Shown one piece after another: positions 51,821-60,918 of a stretch of 64,000 bases of DNA. The DNA comes from Usitatibacter palustris (GTDB taxonomy: Bacteria > Pseudomonadota > Gammaproteobacteria > Burkholderiales > Usitatibacteraceae): NCBI RefSeq assembly GCF_013003985.1, contig NZ_CP053073.1:1984001-2048000 (forward strand). The letters run 5' to 3'. Each line of letters starts with the position of its first letter. Position 1 is the first letter of the stretch. The notes beneath the pieces were generated by a model. It saw nothing but the letters and a program-made list of their open reading frames with translations, ran no database searches and was not told the origin of the DNA. The position numbers and the translations under genes are program-made.

Positions 51821-53076
51821 CAGATCGCTTCTATGATGCCGAGCTTGAGCTGCGCATCGGCGACACCGGCCGTGATGGCCTCCTTCGCGATCGCTTCCTT
51901 GTCGGGCTCGGCGTCGTTGGTTTCACCCAGGATGGCGGCGATCGCTGCCCCCGGGAGGACTTGCACGTGCGCGCCATAAACGACGCTGACATGGGTTGCG
52001 GGCGCGGCAAGCGCGACATACACCCCACCGCCTGCGCGATCGAGAATCGTCATTTCGATGTGCGCGCCGGAGATGCGCAGCGCCGTGAGCGCGTAACTCA
52101 TCCCGACGATGTATTCGGACAGGACGATCTTCTCGTCCTCGATGCGCGCCGCGTGCGATTCGCAGTCGAGGATCACGTGCACGTGCGTGGCCTTCTTCGC
52201 GACAAGCCGCCAGGCCCTTTCGGCGAAGCGGTACGCGCGCTCGGCGCCGACGGGCGTGCGGCTCACGAGGCCGAGGATCGCCTCCTCGCGCCCCTCGCGC
52301 TTGCCCACGCCGGTGACCAGGCCATCGGATTCATCGGCTTCATAGCCCTCGGGAAACAGGCGCGCGAGATCCTTGCGCATCAGCGGAACGCCCGCGGGCG
52401 GCTCGCGCCCCGGCAGCCGTTCGTGGCGTGCCTTGTGCTGCCTGAGCAGGCCCTCGAAGCCTTCGGACTTCGCGCCGAGCGCCTTTCGCAGCCAATCCGC
52501 GAGATCCATGCCGTCGGCATGACGCTGGTTGACGGGGTTGGCCTTGCTGCGCGCCTCGGCCGTCAGCGCGAGTCCCGCCATCGTCTTGAACATTTCGTCG
52601 AGCGCGCTCATGCCCGCGGCGGCCGCGAGGATGGACGGACCCGACATCGCCAATTGCGTGTCGGCGTTGAAGAGCCGCGCCGAAGCGAGGTGCGCGAGCA
52701 TCGATGAACCGCCGTAGGCATTCTTTCCCAGGACGACCGCGACCGGAACGCCCGCGCACGCGGCATCGAGGCCGGCGCGGAAGACGCGGCGGAATGCGCC
52801 CAGGGCGGCGAGACCTTCGGAGACCTTGGCGCCCGCCGAGTCGAGATAGATGACCAGCGGTGAACGCTCCATCGCGGCGATCTTCATCACGGCGACCAGC
52901 TTCTTCGCCTCGTGCGTGCCGATGGACCCGCTCGCGAGATGGTTCTCGACCAGGGCCACGTGGACCTTGCGCGCATCGAGCGTGCCCGTGCCGACGGTGA
53001 CATTGCCGGCGCGATTGCCGGCCGCACGGAAATCGAGAGCCTGTTTGAGCGCGGCCAGCAGCGCGGGGCCGTTCAC
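51820..53076 (-). CDS. Fused malonate-decarboxylase-like carboxyltransferase (MdcD-MdcE type)
   Basis: 418 residues from GTG 53076, whose codon overlaps the upstream stop (GTGA). The N-terminal crotonase-like half (about 1-235) shows SGSIGTHEAKKLVAVMKIA, YLDSAGAKVSEGLAALGAF and VVLGKNAYGGSSMLA as in MdcD; the C-terminal half shows the MdcE-like segment ESDGLVTGVGKREGREEAILGLVS. In most bacteria these are two proteins working with MdcA and the carrier MdcC, and neither is present here. It may act on a CoA or other thioester in this malonyl-CoA-based pathway. Confidence 0.85.
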   Translation of the reverse strand: MNGPALLAALKQALDFRAAGNRAGNVTVGTGTLDARKVHVALVENHLASGSIGTHEAKKLVAVMKIAAMERSPLVIYLDSAGAKVSEGLAALGAFRRVFRAGLDAACAGVPVAVVLGKNAYGGSSMLAHLASARLFNADTQLAMSGPSILAAAAGMSALDEMFKTMAGLALTAEARSKANPVNQRHADGMDLADWLRKALGAKSEGFEGLLRQHKARHERLPGREPPAGVPLMRKDLARLFPEGYEADESDGLVTGVGKREGREEAILGLVSRTPVGAERAYRFAERAWRLVAKKATHVHVILDCESHAARIEDEKIVLSEYIVGMSYALTALRISGAHIEMTILDRAGGGVYVALAAPATHVSVVYGAHVQVLPGAAIAAILGETNDAEPDKEAIAKEAITAGVADAQLKLGIIEAI

Positions 53077-55925
53077 AGGAACTCCGCGAGGGTGACGAAC
53101 GGGTGCGCGGCTTCGCGGCCGGCGCCGTCGGCGATCTGGTGGCGGCAGCTCGTGCCGGCCGCGACGATGCGCGCGTTGCCTGCGGAGCGCACCGCCGGGA
53201 GCAGTGAAAGCTCGGCCATCTTCATCGACACGTCGTAATGCCCTTTCTCGTAGCCGAAGGTGCCGGCCATTCCGCAGCACGACGACTCTATCGGCTCGAC
53301 CTTCGCGCCCGGGATGACCCGGAGCAATTCCAGCGTCGCCGAAAATGTGTCAAAGGCCTTCTGGTGGCAATGGCCGTGAACGCGAATGTCGCCGGCCTGC
53401 GCGCCTTCGCGCCACGCGAGCTTGCTGCGGCCTTCGCGAACTTCTGCGGCGAGGAACTCGTCGGCGAGGTGCGCCGCCTTCGCGAGCCGCTCGGCATCCG
53501 CGTCGCCCGGGAGCAGCGCGAGGTACTCGTCGCGAAAGGTGAAGAGGCACGAGGGTTCGAGCCCCAGGATCGGCGTGCCGCGATCGACGAAGGGCTTGAG
53601 CGCGGCGATCGTGCGGCGGGCCTCCGCGCGGGCTTCATCGACCATGCCGGTCGCGAGGTACGTCCGGCCGCAACACAAGGGGCGCTCGCCCGCGACCTGT
53701 GCGGTGACGACATTGAATCCCGCCGCACCCAGCACCTTCGCGGCCGCGGCGAGGTTCGCCGGTTCCTGCCAGTTGTTGAATGTGTCGGCGAAGAGAACGA
53801 CTTCGCGGCCCGTGCCCTTCGACGCAGCGGCATTCGGGAGCCAGGGCTTCGTCCAGCGAGGCAGCGCGCGGCGCCGGTCGATTCCCACGACCCACTCGAT
53901 CAGGGCCGCGGCACCCGGCATGGCCGTCGCCACTCGCGCGAGCGGTGCCAGGCGCGAATGCCAGCGCGCATGGCGCGGCATGTTGGCCACGAGGCGATCG
54001 CGCAGCGTGAATCCATGGCGCCGCTTGTAGTGAAAGAGGTGCTCGATCTTCATGCGCGCCATGTCCACGCCCGTGGGGCATTCGCGCTTGCAGCCCTTGC
54101 AGGAAACGCAGAGATCAAGCGCTTCATGCACCGCATCGTCGGCGATTCCCTCGCGGCCGAGCTGGCCGCTGACCGCCAGGCGCAGGGTGTTCGCGCGCCC
54201 GCGCGTCACGTCCTTCTCCGAACGCGTGGCGCGATAGCTCGGGCACATCGTGCCCGCGTCGAACTTGCGGCAGTGTCCGTTGTTGTTGCACATCTCGACC
54301 GCGCCGCCGAAGCCGCCCCACGCATTCCAATCGAGGGCGATGGGCACGACCTTCGTTTCATACCCGGGCTTGTAGCGAAACAGCGAGCGATCGTCCTGCT
54401 TCGGCGGATTCACGATCTTGCCGGGGTTCATGAGCCCCTTCGGATCGAACCAGCCCTTGATCTCGGCGAGCGTAGCGGTCAGGCGCGGGCCGAAGAACGG
54501 CGCGATCCATTCGCTGCGCACGAGGCCATCGCCGTGCTCGCCCGAGTACGCGCCCTTGTAGCGGCGCACGAGCTCGGCGGCCTCCTCGGCGATCGCGCGC
54601 ATGCGCTTCGCTCCGTCGCCCTTCATGTTGAGTATCGGGCGCACATGCAGGCAGCCGACCGACGCGTGCGCGTAGAACGTGCCCTCGGTGCCGTGCTTGC
54701 GAAAGACGTCGGAGAGCTGCGCGGTGTATTCGGCGAGATGGGGCAGCGGCACGGCGCAGTCCTCGATGAAGGACACGGGTTTGCCGTCTCCCTTCATCGA
54801 CATCATGATGTTGAGGCCCGCCTTGCGGACTTCCCACACGGCCTTCTGCGCGTTGGCATCGACGATGGGCACCACGGAATCCGGAAAACCCAGGTCCGCC
54901 ATCAGTTCGGCGAGGCGGCGCACGCCCTCTTCCTGCGGCGCCAGCGATTCGCCGGCAAATTCCACCAGCAGGATCGCGTCGGGCTCGCCCTTGAGGAAAC
55001 CCTTCACCGTACCGGCGAATGCGGGAATGCGGCGCGAAAGCTCGAGCATCGTGCGATCGACGAGCTCCACCGCGCACGGTCCCAGCTTCACGATGTGCTG
55101 CGCGGCGTCCATCGCGTCGTAGAAGCGCGGGAAGTGCGCGACGCCGAGCGCCTTGTGCCTGGGCAGCGGCGCGAGATCGATGTGGATCTTCTCGCTCCAG
55201 GCGAGCGTGCCTTCGCTGCCGACCAGGAGCTTCGCGAGATTGAAGCCCTCGGGCGCGAGGCGATCGAGGTTGTAGCCGGCCACGCGCCGCGCCACGGGGG
55301 GAAAGCGCGCAGCAATTTCTTCGCGTTCGCGGGCCCATAGCGCGCGGGCCTGGGCCGCGATCTGGCGAATGCGCGCGTGGTCGACATTGGCATCGACCCC
55401 GAAGCGGCCACGCTCGCCGGTCGGCAGCCACGCATCGATCGCGGCGACACGGTCAACCATGTTTCCGTACGCGAGCGAACGCGAGCCACAGGAATTGTTG
55501 CCCGTCATGCCGCCGATCGTCGCCTGCGCCGCGGTCGAGACATCGACGGGATACCACAGGCCCTTCGCGCGAAGGCCGTTGTTGAGTTGATCGAGAACCA
55601 CACCCGGCTCGACCACGGCGCGCCTGGCTGCGACGTCGACTTCGATCACGTTCGTGAGGAACTTGGATGCGTCGATGACCAGCGCCTCGCCGACGGTCTG
55701 GCCGCACTGCGACGTGCCGCCGCCGCGGGGCAGGATGGCCACACCCTCCTCGATCGCGACCTGCAGCGCGACCACGGCCGCGTCGCGGGTCCGCGGGATC
55801 GCGACACCGATCGGCGTCACCTGGTAGATCGAGGCGTCGGTGGAATATCGGCCGCGCGTTGCGGCATCGAAGTGCACCTCGCCGTCCAATTCGCGGCGCA
55901 GGCGCTCCTCGAGCGCTCGGCTCAA
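53073..55925 (-). CDS. FAD-binding and (Fe-S)-binding 2-hydroxyacid dehydrogenase (GlcD-GlcF fusion, YdiJ-like)
   Basis: 950 residues from TTG 55925 (TTGA overlap with the GntR stop). N-terminal FAD domain: GVAILPRGGGTSQCGQTVGEALVID and TGNNSCGSRSLAYGNMVD, then the FAD-oxidase C-terminal region. An Fe-S module follows (CNNNGHCRKFDAGTMCPSY; LCVSCKGCKRECPTGVDMARMK) and two CCG domains (PLCCGRTYLATG; SSCCGMAGTFGYEKG). This D-lactate/D-2-hydroxyglutarate dehydrogenase-type fusion resembles E. coli YdiJ. It oxidises a 2-hydroxyacid and passes electrons to the respiratory chain; the malonate setting hints at tartronate or a related acid. Confidence 0.9.
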   Translation of the reverse strand: MSRALEERLRRELDGEVHFDAATRGRYSTDASIYQVTPIGVAIPRTRDAAVVALQVAIEEGVAILPRGGGTSQCGQTVGEALVIDASKFLTNVIEVDVAARRAVVEPGVVLDQLNNGLRAKGLWYPVDVSTAAQATIGGMTGNNSCGSRSLAYGNMVDRVAAIDAWLPTGERGRFGVDANVDHARIRQIAAQARALWAREREEIAARFPPVARRVAGYNLDRLAPEGFNLAKLLVGSEGTLAWSEKIHIDLAPLPRHKALGVAHFPRFYDAMDAAQHIVKLGPCAVELVDRTMLELSRRIPAFAGTVKGFLKGEPDAILLVEFAGESLAPQEEGVRRLAELMADLGFPDSVVPIVDANAQKAVWEVRKAGLNIMMSMKGDGKPVSFIEDCAVPLPHLAEYTAQLSDVFRKHGTEGTFYAHASVGCLHVRPILNMKGDGAKRMRAIAEEAAELVRRYKGAYSGEHGDGLVRSEWIAPFFGPRLTATLAEIKGWFDPKGLMNPGKIVNPPKQDDRSLFRYKPGYETKVVPIALDWNAWGGFGGAVEMCNNNGHCRKFDAGTMCPSYRATRSEKDVTRGRANTLRLAVSGQLGREGIADDAVHEALDLCVSCKGCKRECPTGVDMARMKIEHLFHYKRRHGFTLRDRLVANMPRHARWHSRLAPLARVATAMPGAAALIEWVVGIDRRRALPRWTKPWLPNAAASKGTGREVVLFADTFNNWQEPANLAAAAKVLGAAGFNVVTAQVAGERPLCCGRTYLATGMVDEARAEARRTIAALKPFVDRGTPILGLEPSCLFTFRDEYLALLPGDADAERLAKAAHLADEFLAAEVREGRSKLAWREGAQAGDIRVHGHCHQKAFDTFSATLELLRVIPGAKVEPIESSCCGMAGTFGYEKGHYDVSMKMAELSLLPAVRSAGNARIVAAGTSCRHQIADGAGREAAHPFVTLAEFL

Positions 55926-56614
55926 GCCGATTCCCTCAGGCTCGCGAGCACGCGCGAGACGACGCCGAGCTTGTTGGCCAGGTGATGCGCGAGCTGTTTC
56001 TTGAGGCGCGGCGCGTCGCGCGCCATGAGCGCGGCGAGGATCTCCTCGTGCTCGGCGATCGCCTGGTCCCAGCGTTCGCTGTTCACGTTCGCCTGGTAGC
56101 GCACGCGCCGCACGCGATCGTTGAGCATGCGGTAGGTCTGCGAGAGCACTTCGTTGCCCGCGCAATCGATGATCTTGAAGTGGATCGCCTGGTTGCGCGC
56201 GAAATAGGACGGGTGGTCCTCGCGCGCGCGGTCGGCGAGCATCTCGAAGTGCAGCGCGCGGATCTCGTTGATGTCCGCGTCGCTCGCGCGCTCGCACGCG
56301 ACCTCGCCCGCATAGGCTTCGAGCGCGCCCATCACCTGCAGCGCATCGCGAACGCGCGCCTCGTCGATCGGCGCGACAATCGCGCCACGATGCGGCAGCA
56401 GTTGAACGTGCCCTTCGGAAGCAAGACGCCGCGTGGCTTCGCGCAGCGGTGTTCGCGATATGCCGAGGAGCTCCGTCAACTCGCGTTCGTTGAGCCGCGC
56501 ACCGGCCTTGAGCTCGCCGCGAATGATGAGATCGCGCAGGCGCCGCGTGGTCTCCTCCTGGAGCGTGTCATTGGCCTCGGCGGCCACCGGGGCGATGCGA
56601 AGGACGGCGGTCAT
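55922..56614 (-). CDS. GntR/FCD-family transcriptional regulator
   Basis: About 230 residues from ATG 56614 (a TTG four codons upstream is less likely). An N-terminal winged helix (LRDLIIRGELKAGARLNERELTELLGISRTPLREATRRLASEGHV, about 25-75) is joined to an all-helical FCD ligand domain with Asp/His ligands (ARNQAIHFKIIDCAGNE). It should repress the malonate/hydroxyacid operon and the divergent aminotransferase until an organic acid binds. A palindromic operator candidate covers its own start region and another lies at the divergent promoter. Confidence 0.9.
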   Translation of the reverse strand: MTAVLRIAPVAAEANDTLQEETTRRLRDLIIRGELKAGARLNERELTELLGISRTPLREATRRLASEGHVQLLPHRGAIVAPIDEARVRDALQVMGALEAYAGEVACERASDADINEIRALHFEMLADRAREDHPSYFARNQAIHFKIIDCAGNEVLSQTYRMLNDRVRRVRYQANVNSERWDQAIAEHEEILAALMARDAPRLKKQLAHHLANKLGVVSRVLASLRESA

Positions 56615-56616
56615 TT

Positions 56617-56626
56617 TTGTATGCAA
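56617..56626. promoter_or_regulatory. GntR operator candidate, copy 1 (TTGTATGCAA)
   Basis: Nine of ten bases match the perfect palindrome at 56692-56701. It lies just ahead of the regulator ATG, which suits autoregulation. Confidence 0.6.
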
Positions 56627-56666
56627 ACCTTACCGGCGACGGGCCGGAGCCTGCTGCTGCGCAGCA

Positions 56667-56695
56667 TTGACACCCCTACGGCACGTCCTTATTGT
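56667..56695 (+). promoter_or_regulatory. Sigma-70-type promoter for the aminotransferase
   Basis: TTGACA at 56667-56672 and TATTGT at 56690-56695 are spaced by 17 bases. The GntR operator candidate covers the -10 box, so the regulator would block transcription. Confidence 0.6.
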
Positions 56696-56701
56696 ATACA
56701 A
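56692..56701. promoter_or_regulatory. GntR operator candidate, copy 2 (TTGTATACAA)
   Basis: A perfect 10-base palindrome of the FCD/GntR operator type. It overlaps the -10 region of the aminotransferase promoter, 75 bases from the similar site before the regulator gene. Confidence 0.7.
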
Positions 56702-56743
56702 AACCGCCCCGCTCACTGCAACACCCTGCACGAGGAATTCGCC

Positions 56744-57943
56744 ATGACCCACCGAGCCGGCCGCCATTTCCTCCAGATTCCCGGCCCTACCAACGTTCCG
56801 GACCGCGTGTTGCGCGCGATCGACCGGCCCACCATCGATCATCGCGGGCCCGAGTTCCAGGCGATCGGTTTCGCCGTCCTCGAGGGCATGAAGCGGGTCT
56901 TCCAGACGAAGAACCCGGTCATCATTTATGCGGGCTCGGGCACCGGAGCCTGGGAAGCCGCGCTCGTGAACGCGCTCAATCCCGGCGACAAGGTGCTGAT
57001 GTCCGAGACGGGGCACTTCTCCACCCTCTGGTCGAAGCTTGCAAAGAAGGTCGGCCTCGAAGTGGACGTCCTTCCGGGCGACTGGCGCCGCGGCGCTGAT
57101 CACGAGGCGATCGAACGTCGCCTTCTCGAAGACAAGTCGCACGCCATCAAGGCGGTGTGCGTCGTGCATAACGAAACGTCCACGGGCGTGACGACCCGCA
57201 TTCCCCTCATCCGCCGCGCGATCGACAACGCGAAGCACCCGGCGTTGCTGATGGTGGACACGATCTCGTCACTCGCCTCGATCGACTACAAGCATGACGA
57301 GTGGGGCGTGGACGTCACCGTCGGCGGCTCGCAGAAGGGCCTGATGCTGCCGCCGGGCCTGGGCTTCAATGCCGTGTCCGAGAAAGCGCTCGCCGCACAC
57401 AAGCAATCGAAGATGCCGCGCGCCTACTGGGACTGGAGCGAGATCCTCGCGTCGAACGCCACCGGCTTCTGGCCCTCGACGCCGGCCACGAATCTCCTCT
57501 ATGGCCTCGAGGTTGCGATCCAGATGCTCGAGGAAGAAGGCTATGCGGCGGTCTTCGCTCGCCACGACCGTCACGCCGAAGCGACGCGCCGAGCCGTGCG
57601 CGCATGGGGCCTCGAGATTCTTTGCGCCGTTCCCGAGGAATACAGCTCGGCGCTCACCGCCGTGATGATGCCGCCGGGCCACGATGCCGACCGCTTCCGC
57701 AAGATCGTGCTCGAGCAGTTCGACATGTCGCTCGGCACGGGGCTCACGAAGCTCTCCGGGAAGATCTTCCGCATCGGGCACCTGGGCGACTTCAACGATC
57801 TCACCCTCGCGGGCACGCTCGCCGGCGTGGAGATGGGCCTCGCGGTCGCAGGCGTGCCCCACAGGAAAGGCGGGGTGGATGCGGCGATGGAGCACCTCGC
57901 GGCGGAAGCGACCCGGCGCTCGAGCGTGCGCGCGGCCGCGTGA
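56744..57943 (+). CDS. Serine-glyoxylate aminotransferase
   Basis: 399 residues from ATG 56744. Fold-type I class V aminotransferase: FLQIPGPTNVPDRVLRAI, the glycine-rich IYAGSGTGAWEAAL, VHNETSTGVTT and the PLP lysine in GGSQKGLMLPPGLGF. The combination with PTIDHRGPEF is the serine/alanine-glyoxylate aminotransferase group. It makes glycine from glyoxylate, using serine as amino donor and giving hydroxypyruvate. Divergent from the GntR regulator and likely under its control, linking it to the 2-hydroxyacid and malonate enzymes. Confidence 0.92.
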   Translation: MTHRAGRHFLQIPGPTNVPDRVLRAIDRPTIDHRGPEFQAIGFAVLEGMKRVFQTKNPVIIYAGSGTGAWEAALVNALNPGDKVLMSETGHFSTLWSKLAKKVGLEVDVLPGDWRRGADHEAIERRLLEDKSHAIKAVCVVHNETSTGVTTRIPLIRRAIDNAKHPALLMVDTISSLASIDYKHDEWGVDVTVGGSQKGLMLPPGLGFNAVSEKALAAHKQSKMPRAYWDWSEILASNATGFWPSTPATNLLYGLEVAIQMLEEEGYAAVFARHDRHAEATRRAVRAWGLEILCAVPEEYSSALTAVMMPPGHDADRFRKIVLEQFDMSLGTGLTKLSGKIFRIGHLGDFNDLTLAGTLAGVEMGLAVAGVPHRKGGVDAAMEHLAAEATRRSSVRAAA

Positions 57944-58014
57944 TGCGCCGCACGATTTACACGCGGCACGTCGTCGCGTAGGTTGCACGACCATAACGAT
58001 TAGGAGGAGTACAC

Positions 58015-59010
58015 ATGAACCGACGTACCTTCGCCCTGCTCACGGGCGCACTCGCCACGATCGCCCTCGCGCTGCCTTCTGCCGCGCAGGAATTGAAGAT
58101 CTCCCACCAGTTCAAGGCCAACACGGACGCGCGCGACAAGGCCACGCGCCTCTTCGTCGAGGAAGTGAACAAGAAGGACCCGGGCCTCAAGTTCCGCATC
58201 TACCCGGGCAGCTCGCTCAACATCAAGCCCGCGGCGCAGTTCGACGCGCTGCAGTCGGGCACGCTCGAAATGGCTGTGTTCCCGATGTCGTATGCCGTCG
58301 GCAAGGTGCCCGAAGTCTCGATCACGATCATGCCGGGCACGATCAACACGCTCGAGCACGCCATGCGCCTGAAGGGAACGCCCTTCCACAAGAAGCTCCA
58401 GGAAGTAATGGAGAGGAACGGCGTGCACCTGGTGACCTGGTGGTGGACGCCGGGCGGCTTCGCCTCCAAGGACCGGCCGATCGCCGGCCCCGATTCAGTC
58501 AAGGGCGAGAAGATGCGCGCGGCCGATCCGACGTTCGAGACCATGCTCAAGGCCGCGGGCGCCTCGGTGATCAACATCCCGTCGACGGAGATCTACCCGT
58601 CGCTGCAGTCGGGCGTGCTCACCTCCACGCTCACCTCCGCCGAGTCGTTCGTCACGATGCGCATCTACGAGCAGACGAAGTTCGCCACGGTGGGCGGTGA
58701 CTACACGCTGTGGTTCCTGCTCCAGCCGCTGCTGATGTCGAAGGCCTCGTGGGACAAGCTCACCCCCGCGCAGAAGAAGATCTTCGAGGAAGCCGCCGAC
58801 AAGAGCGACGCGTGGTTTGCCGCCAACCAGCATGAGGCGGTGAAGACGATGATCGACGTCTACACGAAGGCCGGCGCGAAGGTGCAGCCCCTGACCAAGG
58901 CGCAATTCGATGCCTGGATCGACCTCGCGAAGAAGACCTCCTGGCCGGAGTTCGAGGCGAAGTCGGCCGACGCGAAGGAGCTGCTGAAACTCATCACCGC
59001 CGTCAAATGA
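58015..59010 (+). CDS. TRAP transporter solute receptor, DctP type
   Basis: 331 residues with a signal peptide (NRRTFALLTGALATIALALPSAAQ) and the DctP fold: LKISHQFKANTDARDKATRLFVEEV, RIYPGSSLNIKPAAQFDALQSGTLEM, and IPSTEIYPSLQSGVLTSTLTSAES with the typical solute-contacting region. GGAGG upstream supports the start. It delivers a carboxylate to the permease encoded next. Placed after the aminotransferase gene, it may supply that pathway. Confidence 0.93.
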   Translation: MNRRTFALLTGALATIALALPSAAQELKISHQFKANTDARDKATRLFVEEVNKKDPGLKFRIYPGSSLNIKPAAQFDALQSGTLEMAVFPMSYAVGKVPEVSITIMPGTINTLEHAMRLKGTPFHKKLQEVMERNGVHLVTWWWTPGGFASKDRPIAGPDSVKGEKMRAADPTFETMLKAAGASVINIPSTEIYPSLQSGVLTSTLTSAESFVTMRIYEQTKFATVGGDYTLWFLLQPLLMSKASWDKLTPAQKKIFEEAADKSDAWFAANQHEAVKTMIDVYTKAGAKVQPLTKAQFDAWIDLAKKTSWPEFEAKSADAKELLKLITAVK

Positions 59011-59528
59011 GCGGCTCGGGAGCCGCGCGATTCGTTCGCGCGGTCGATCGGCTCTCGACCGCCTGCGCCGTCGTGGCCGCCGCGTGCATCGCGGCGGCTA
59101 CCCTGATCATCGTCTGGATGGTGCTCTGGCGGGCGACCGGGCACTCGACCTACTGGGAAATCGAGCTCGCGACGTACCTCATCGTGGGCACCGTCCTCAT
59201 TGGCTCGCCCTACTGCCTGCGGACCAAGGGCCACATCGGCGTCGACCTCGTCTCGCAGTGGCTCTCGACGGGGCACCGGCGCGCCCTGGAACGAACGCTG
59301 GCCGTCCTCGGCCTCGCCGTGTGCACCTACCTCGCGTGGAAAGGCCTCGAACTCACGATCGACGCCTGGCACGCCAACGAGCGCAGCGGCTCGTCGTGGA
59401 ATCCGCCGCGCTGGCCTTTTTTCGCGTTGATGCCGGTGGGCCTGGGGCTCACTGCGCTGCAATACGTGGCCGAGATGCTGCGCCGCGAGGACGTGGCGCC
59501 CACGGCCATTTCCGGGCAAGGGGCCTAG
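59007..59528 (+). CDS. TRAP transporter small permease, DctQ type
   Basis: 173 residues with four membrane helices and the DctQ features TYWEIELATYLIVGTVLIGSPYCLRTKGHIGVDLV and RSGSSWNPPRWPFFALMPVG. Its ATG overlaps the receptor stop (ATGA). It couples the receptor to the large permease in the inner membrane. Confidence 0.92.
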   Translation: MSGSGAARFVRAVDRLSTACAVVAAACIAAATLIIVWMVLWRATGHSTYWEIELATYLIVGTVLIGSPYCLRTKGHIGVDLVSQWLSTGHRRALERTLAVLGLAVCTYLAWKGLELTIDAWHANERSGSSWNPPRWPFFALMPVGLGLTALQYVAEMLRREDVAPTAISGQGA

Positions 59529-59531
59529 CCG

Positions 59532-60848
59532 ATGAACGAGCTGCAGATCGGCCTCCTCATCGTGGCCATCACCACGATCGTGCTGTTCTCCGGGTTTCCC
59601 ATCGCGTGGGGCCTCGCGCTCGTGGCGATCGGCTTCCTCCTGGTCTTCAAGGGCCCCGCGAGCCTCGCGGTCGTTGCCACGCAATTCATGGACGAGCTGA
59701 ACTCGTTCGCGCTGCTCACCATCCCGCTCTTCGTCCTGCTGGGCGCTGCCATCGGCGTGTCCGCGGCGGGCAAGGATATCTACGAGTCCCTCTATCGCTG
59801 GCTCGCGCGAGTGCCCGGCGGCCTGATCATTGCCAACATCCTGGCGTGCGGCATGTTCTCCGCGGTGTGCGGCAGCTCGCCCGCCACCGCCGCGGCCATT
59901 GGCAAGGCCGGCGTGCCCGAAATGATCCGCCGCGGCATCCCGCCCGCACTGGCCACCGGGGCGATCTGCGCCGGCGGCACGCTGGGCATCCTCATTCCGC
60001 CCTCGATCACGCTGATCCTCTACGGGATCGCGACCGAAACGTCGATCGGCCGGCTGTTCCTCTCGGGCGTGGTGCCGGGAATCCTGCTGGTGATCCTCTT
60101 CTCGGCCTATGCGTGCTTCGCGATGTTCATGGAACGCCGCGGCCTGCCGCGCGTCGAGGAGACCTTCACGCTGAAGGAGAAGATGGAAGGCATGTTCCGC
60201 GTGGGGCCATTCCTGGTGATCATCATCGCCATCGCCTACTTCATGTACGGGGGACTCGCCACGCCCTCGGAGATCGCCGGCGTGGGCGCCTTCATGGCGC
60301 TCATCCTCGTGATGACGATCTACCGGGCCTGGCGCCCGCGGCAGCAATGGCTGATCTTCCGCGATACGGTGCGCGAGTCGAGCATGATCCTCATGATCAT
60401 CGCGGCCGCCGCGCTCTTCTCCTACATGATGTCGCTGCTCTACGTCTCGCAGTCGGCGGCCGAGTGGCTGGTGGCGCTCAAGATGAACCGCTGGGTGCTG
60501 CTCTTCGCGATCAACATTTTCCTGCTGGTCCTCGGCTGCTTCCTGCCGCCGGTCGCGATCATCCTGATGCTCATGCCGATCCTGACGCCCGTGCTCGAGG
60601 CCAACGGCTTCGACCTGATCTGGTTCGCGGTGATGCTGACGATCAACATGGAGGTGGGGCTCATCACGCCACCCGTCGGCCTCAACCTCTATGTCCTGCG
60701 AGGCGTAGCGCCGGAGGTGCCGCTCGGGACGATCCTGCGCGGCTCCATGCCCTACGTCTTCATCATGCTCGCCTTCATGGTCGTACTGTGCCTGGTGCCC
60801 GGCATCGCGACCTGGCTGCCGGACACGCTCATGGGCAAGGGCCACTAG
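59532..60848 (+). CDS. TRAP transporter large permease, DctM type
   Basis: 438 residues with about twelve membrane helices. Family motifs: FPIAWGLALVAIGFLLVF, LLTIPLFVLLGAAIG, GMFSAVCGSSPATAAAIGKAGVPEMIRRGIPPALATG, TLGILIPPSITLILYGIATETSIG and EVGLITPPVGLNLYVL. It uses the sodium gradient to move the bound carboxylate. Last gene of the three-gene TRAP set. Confidence 0.95.
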   Translation: MNELQIGLLIVAITTIVLFSGFPIAWGLALVAIGFLLVFKGPASLAVVATQFMDELNSFALLTIPLFVLLGAAIGVSAAGKDIYESLYRWLARVPGGLIIANILACGMFSAVCGSSPATAAAIGKAGVPEMIRRGIPPALATGAICAGGTLGILIPPSITLILYGIATETSIGRLFLSGVVPGILLVILFSAYACFAMFMERRGLPRVEETFTLKEKMEGMFRVGPFLVIIIAIAYFMYGGLATPSEIAGVGAFMALILVMTIYRAWRPRQQWLIFRDTVRESSMILMIIAAAALFSYMMSLLYVSQSAAEWLVALKMNRWVLLFAINIFLLVLGCFLPPVAIILMLMPILTPVLEANGFDLIWFAVMLTINMEVGLITPPVGLNLYVLRGVAPEVPLGTILRGSMPYVFIMLAFMVVLCLVPGIATWLPDTLMGKGH

Positions 60849-60918
60849 CGGTGCCCCGTGTCACCTGATACCGAGCTAGAGTACGACTGCCAATAAGAGC
60901 CTTCCAGGGAGAACGTTC

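Noticed and set aside
53238..55340. A 700-codon open frame on the plus strand
   Set aside because: It is antisense to the FAD/Fe-S dehydrogenase, whose cofactor motifs are intact; the plus-strand product has no recognisable domain.
58860..60845. A 661-codon open frame on the minus strand
   Set aside because: Antisense to the TRAP permease genes; the product is almost only charged residues and Gly/Ala, a composition artefact.
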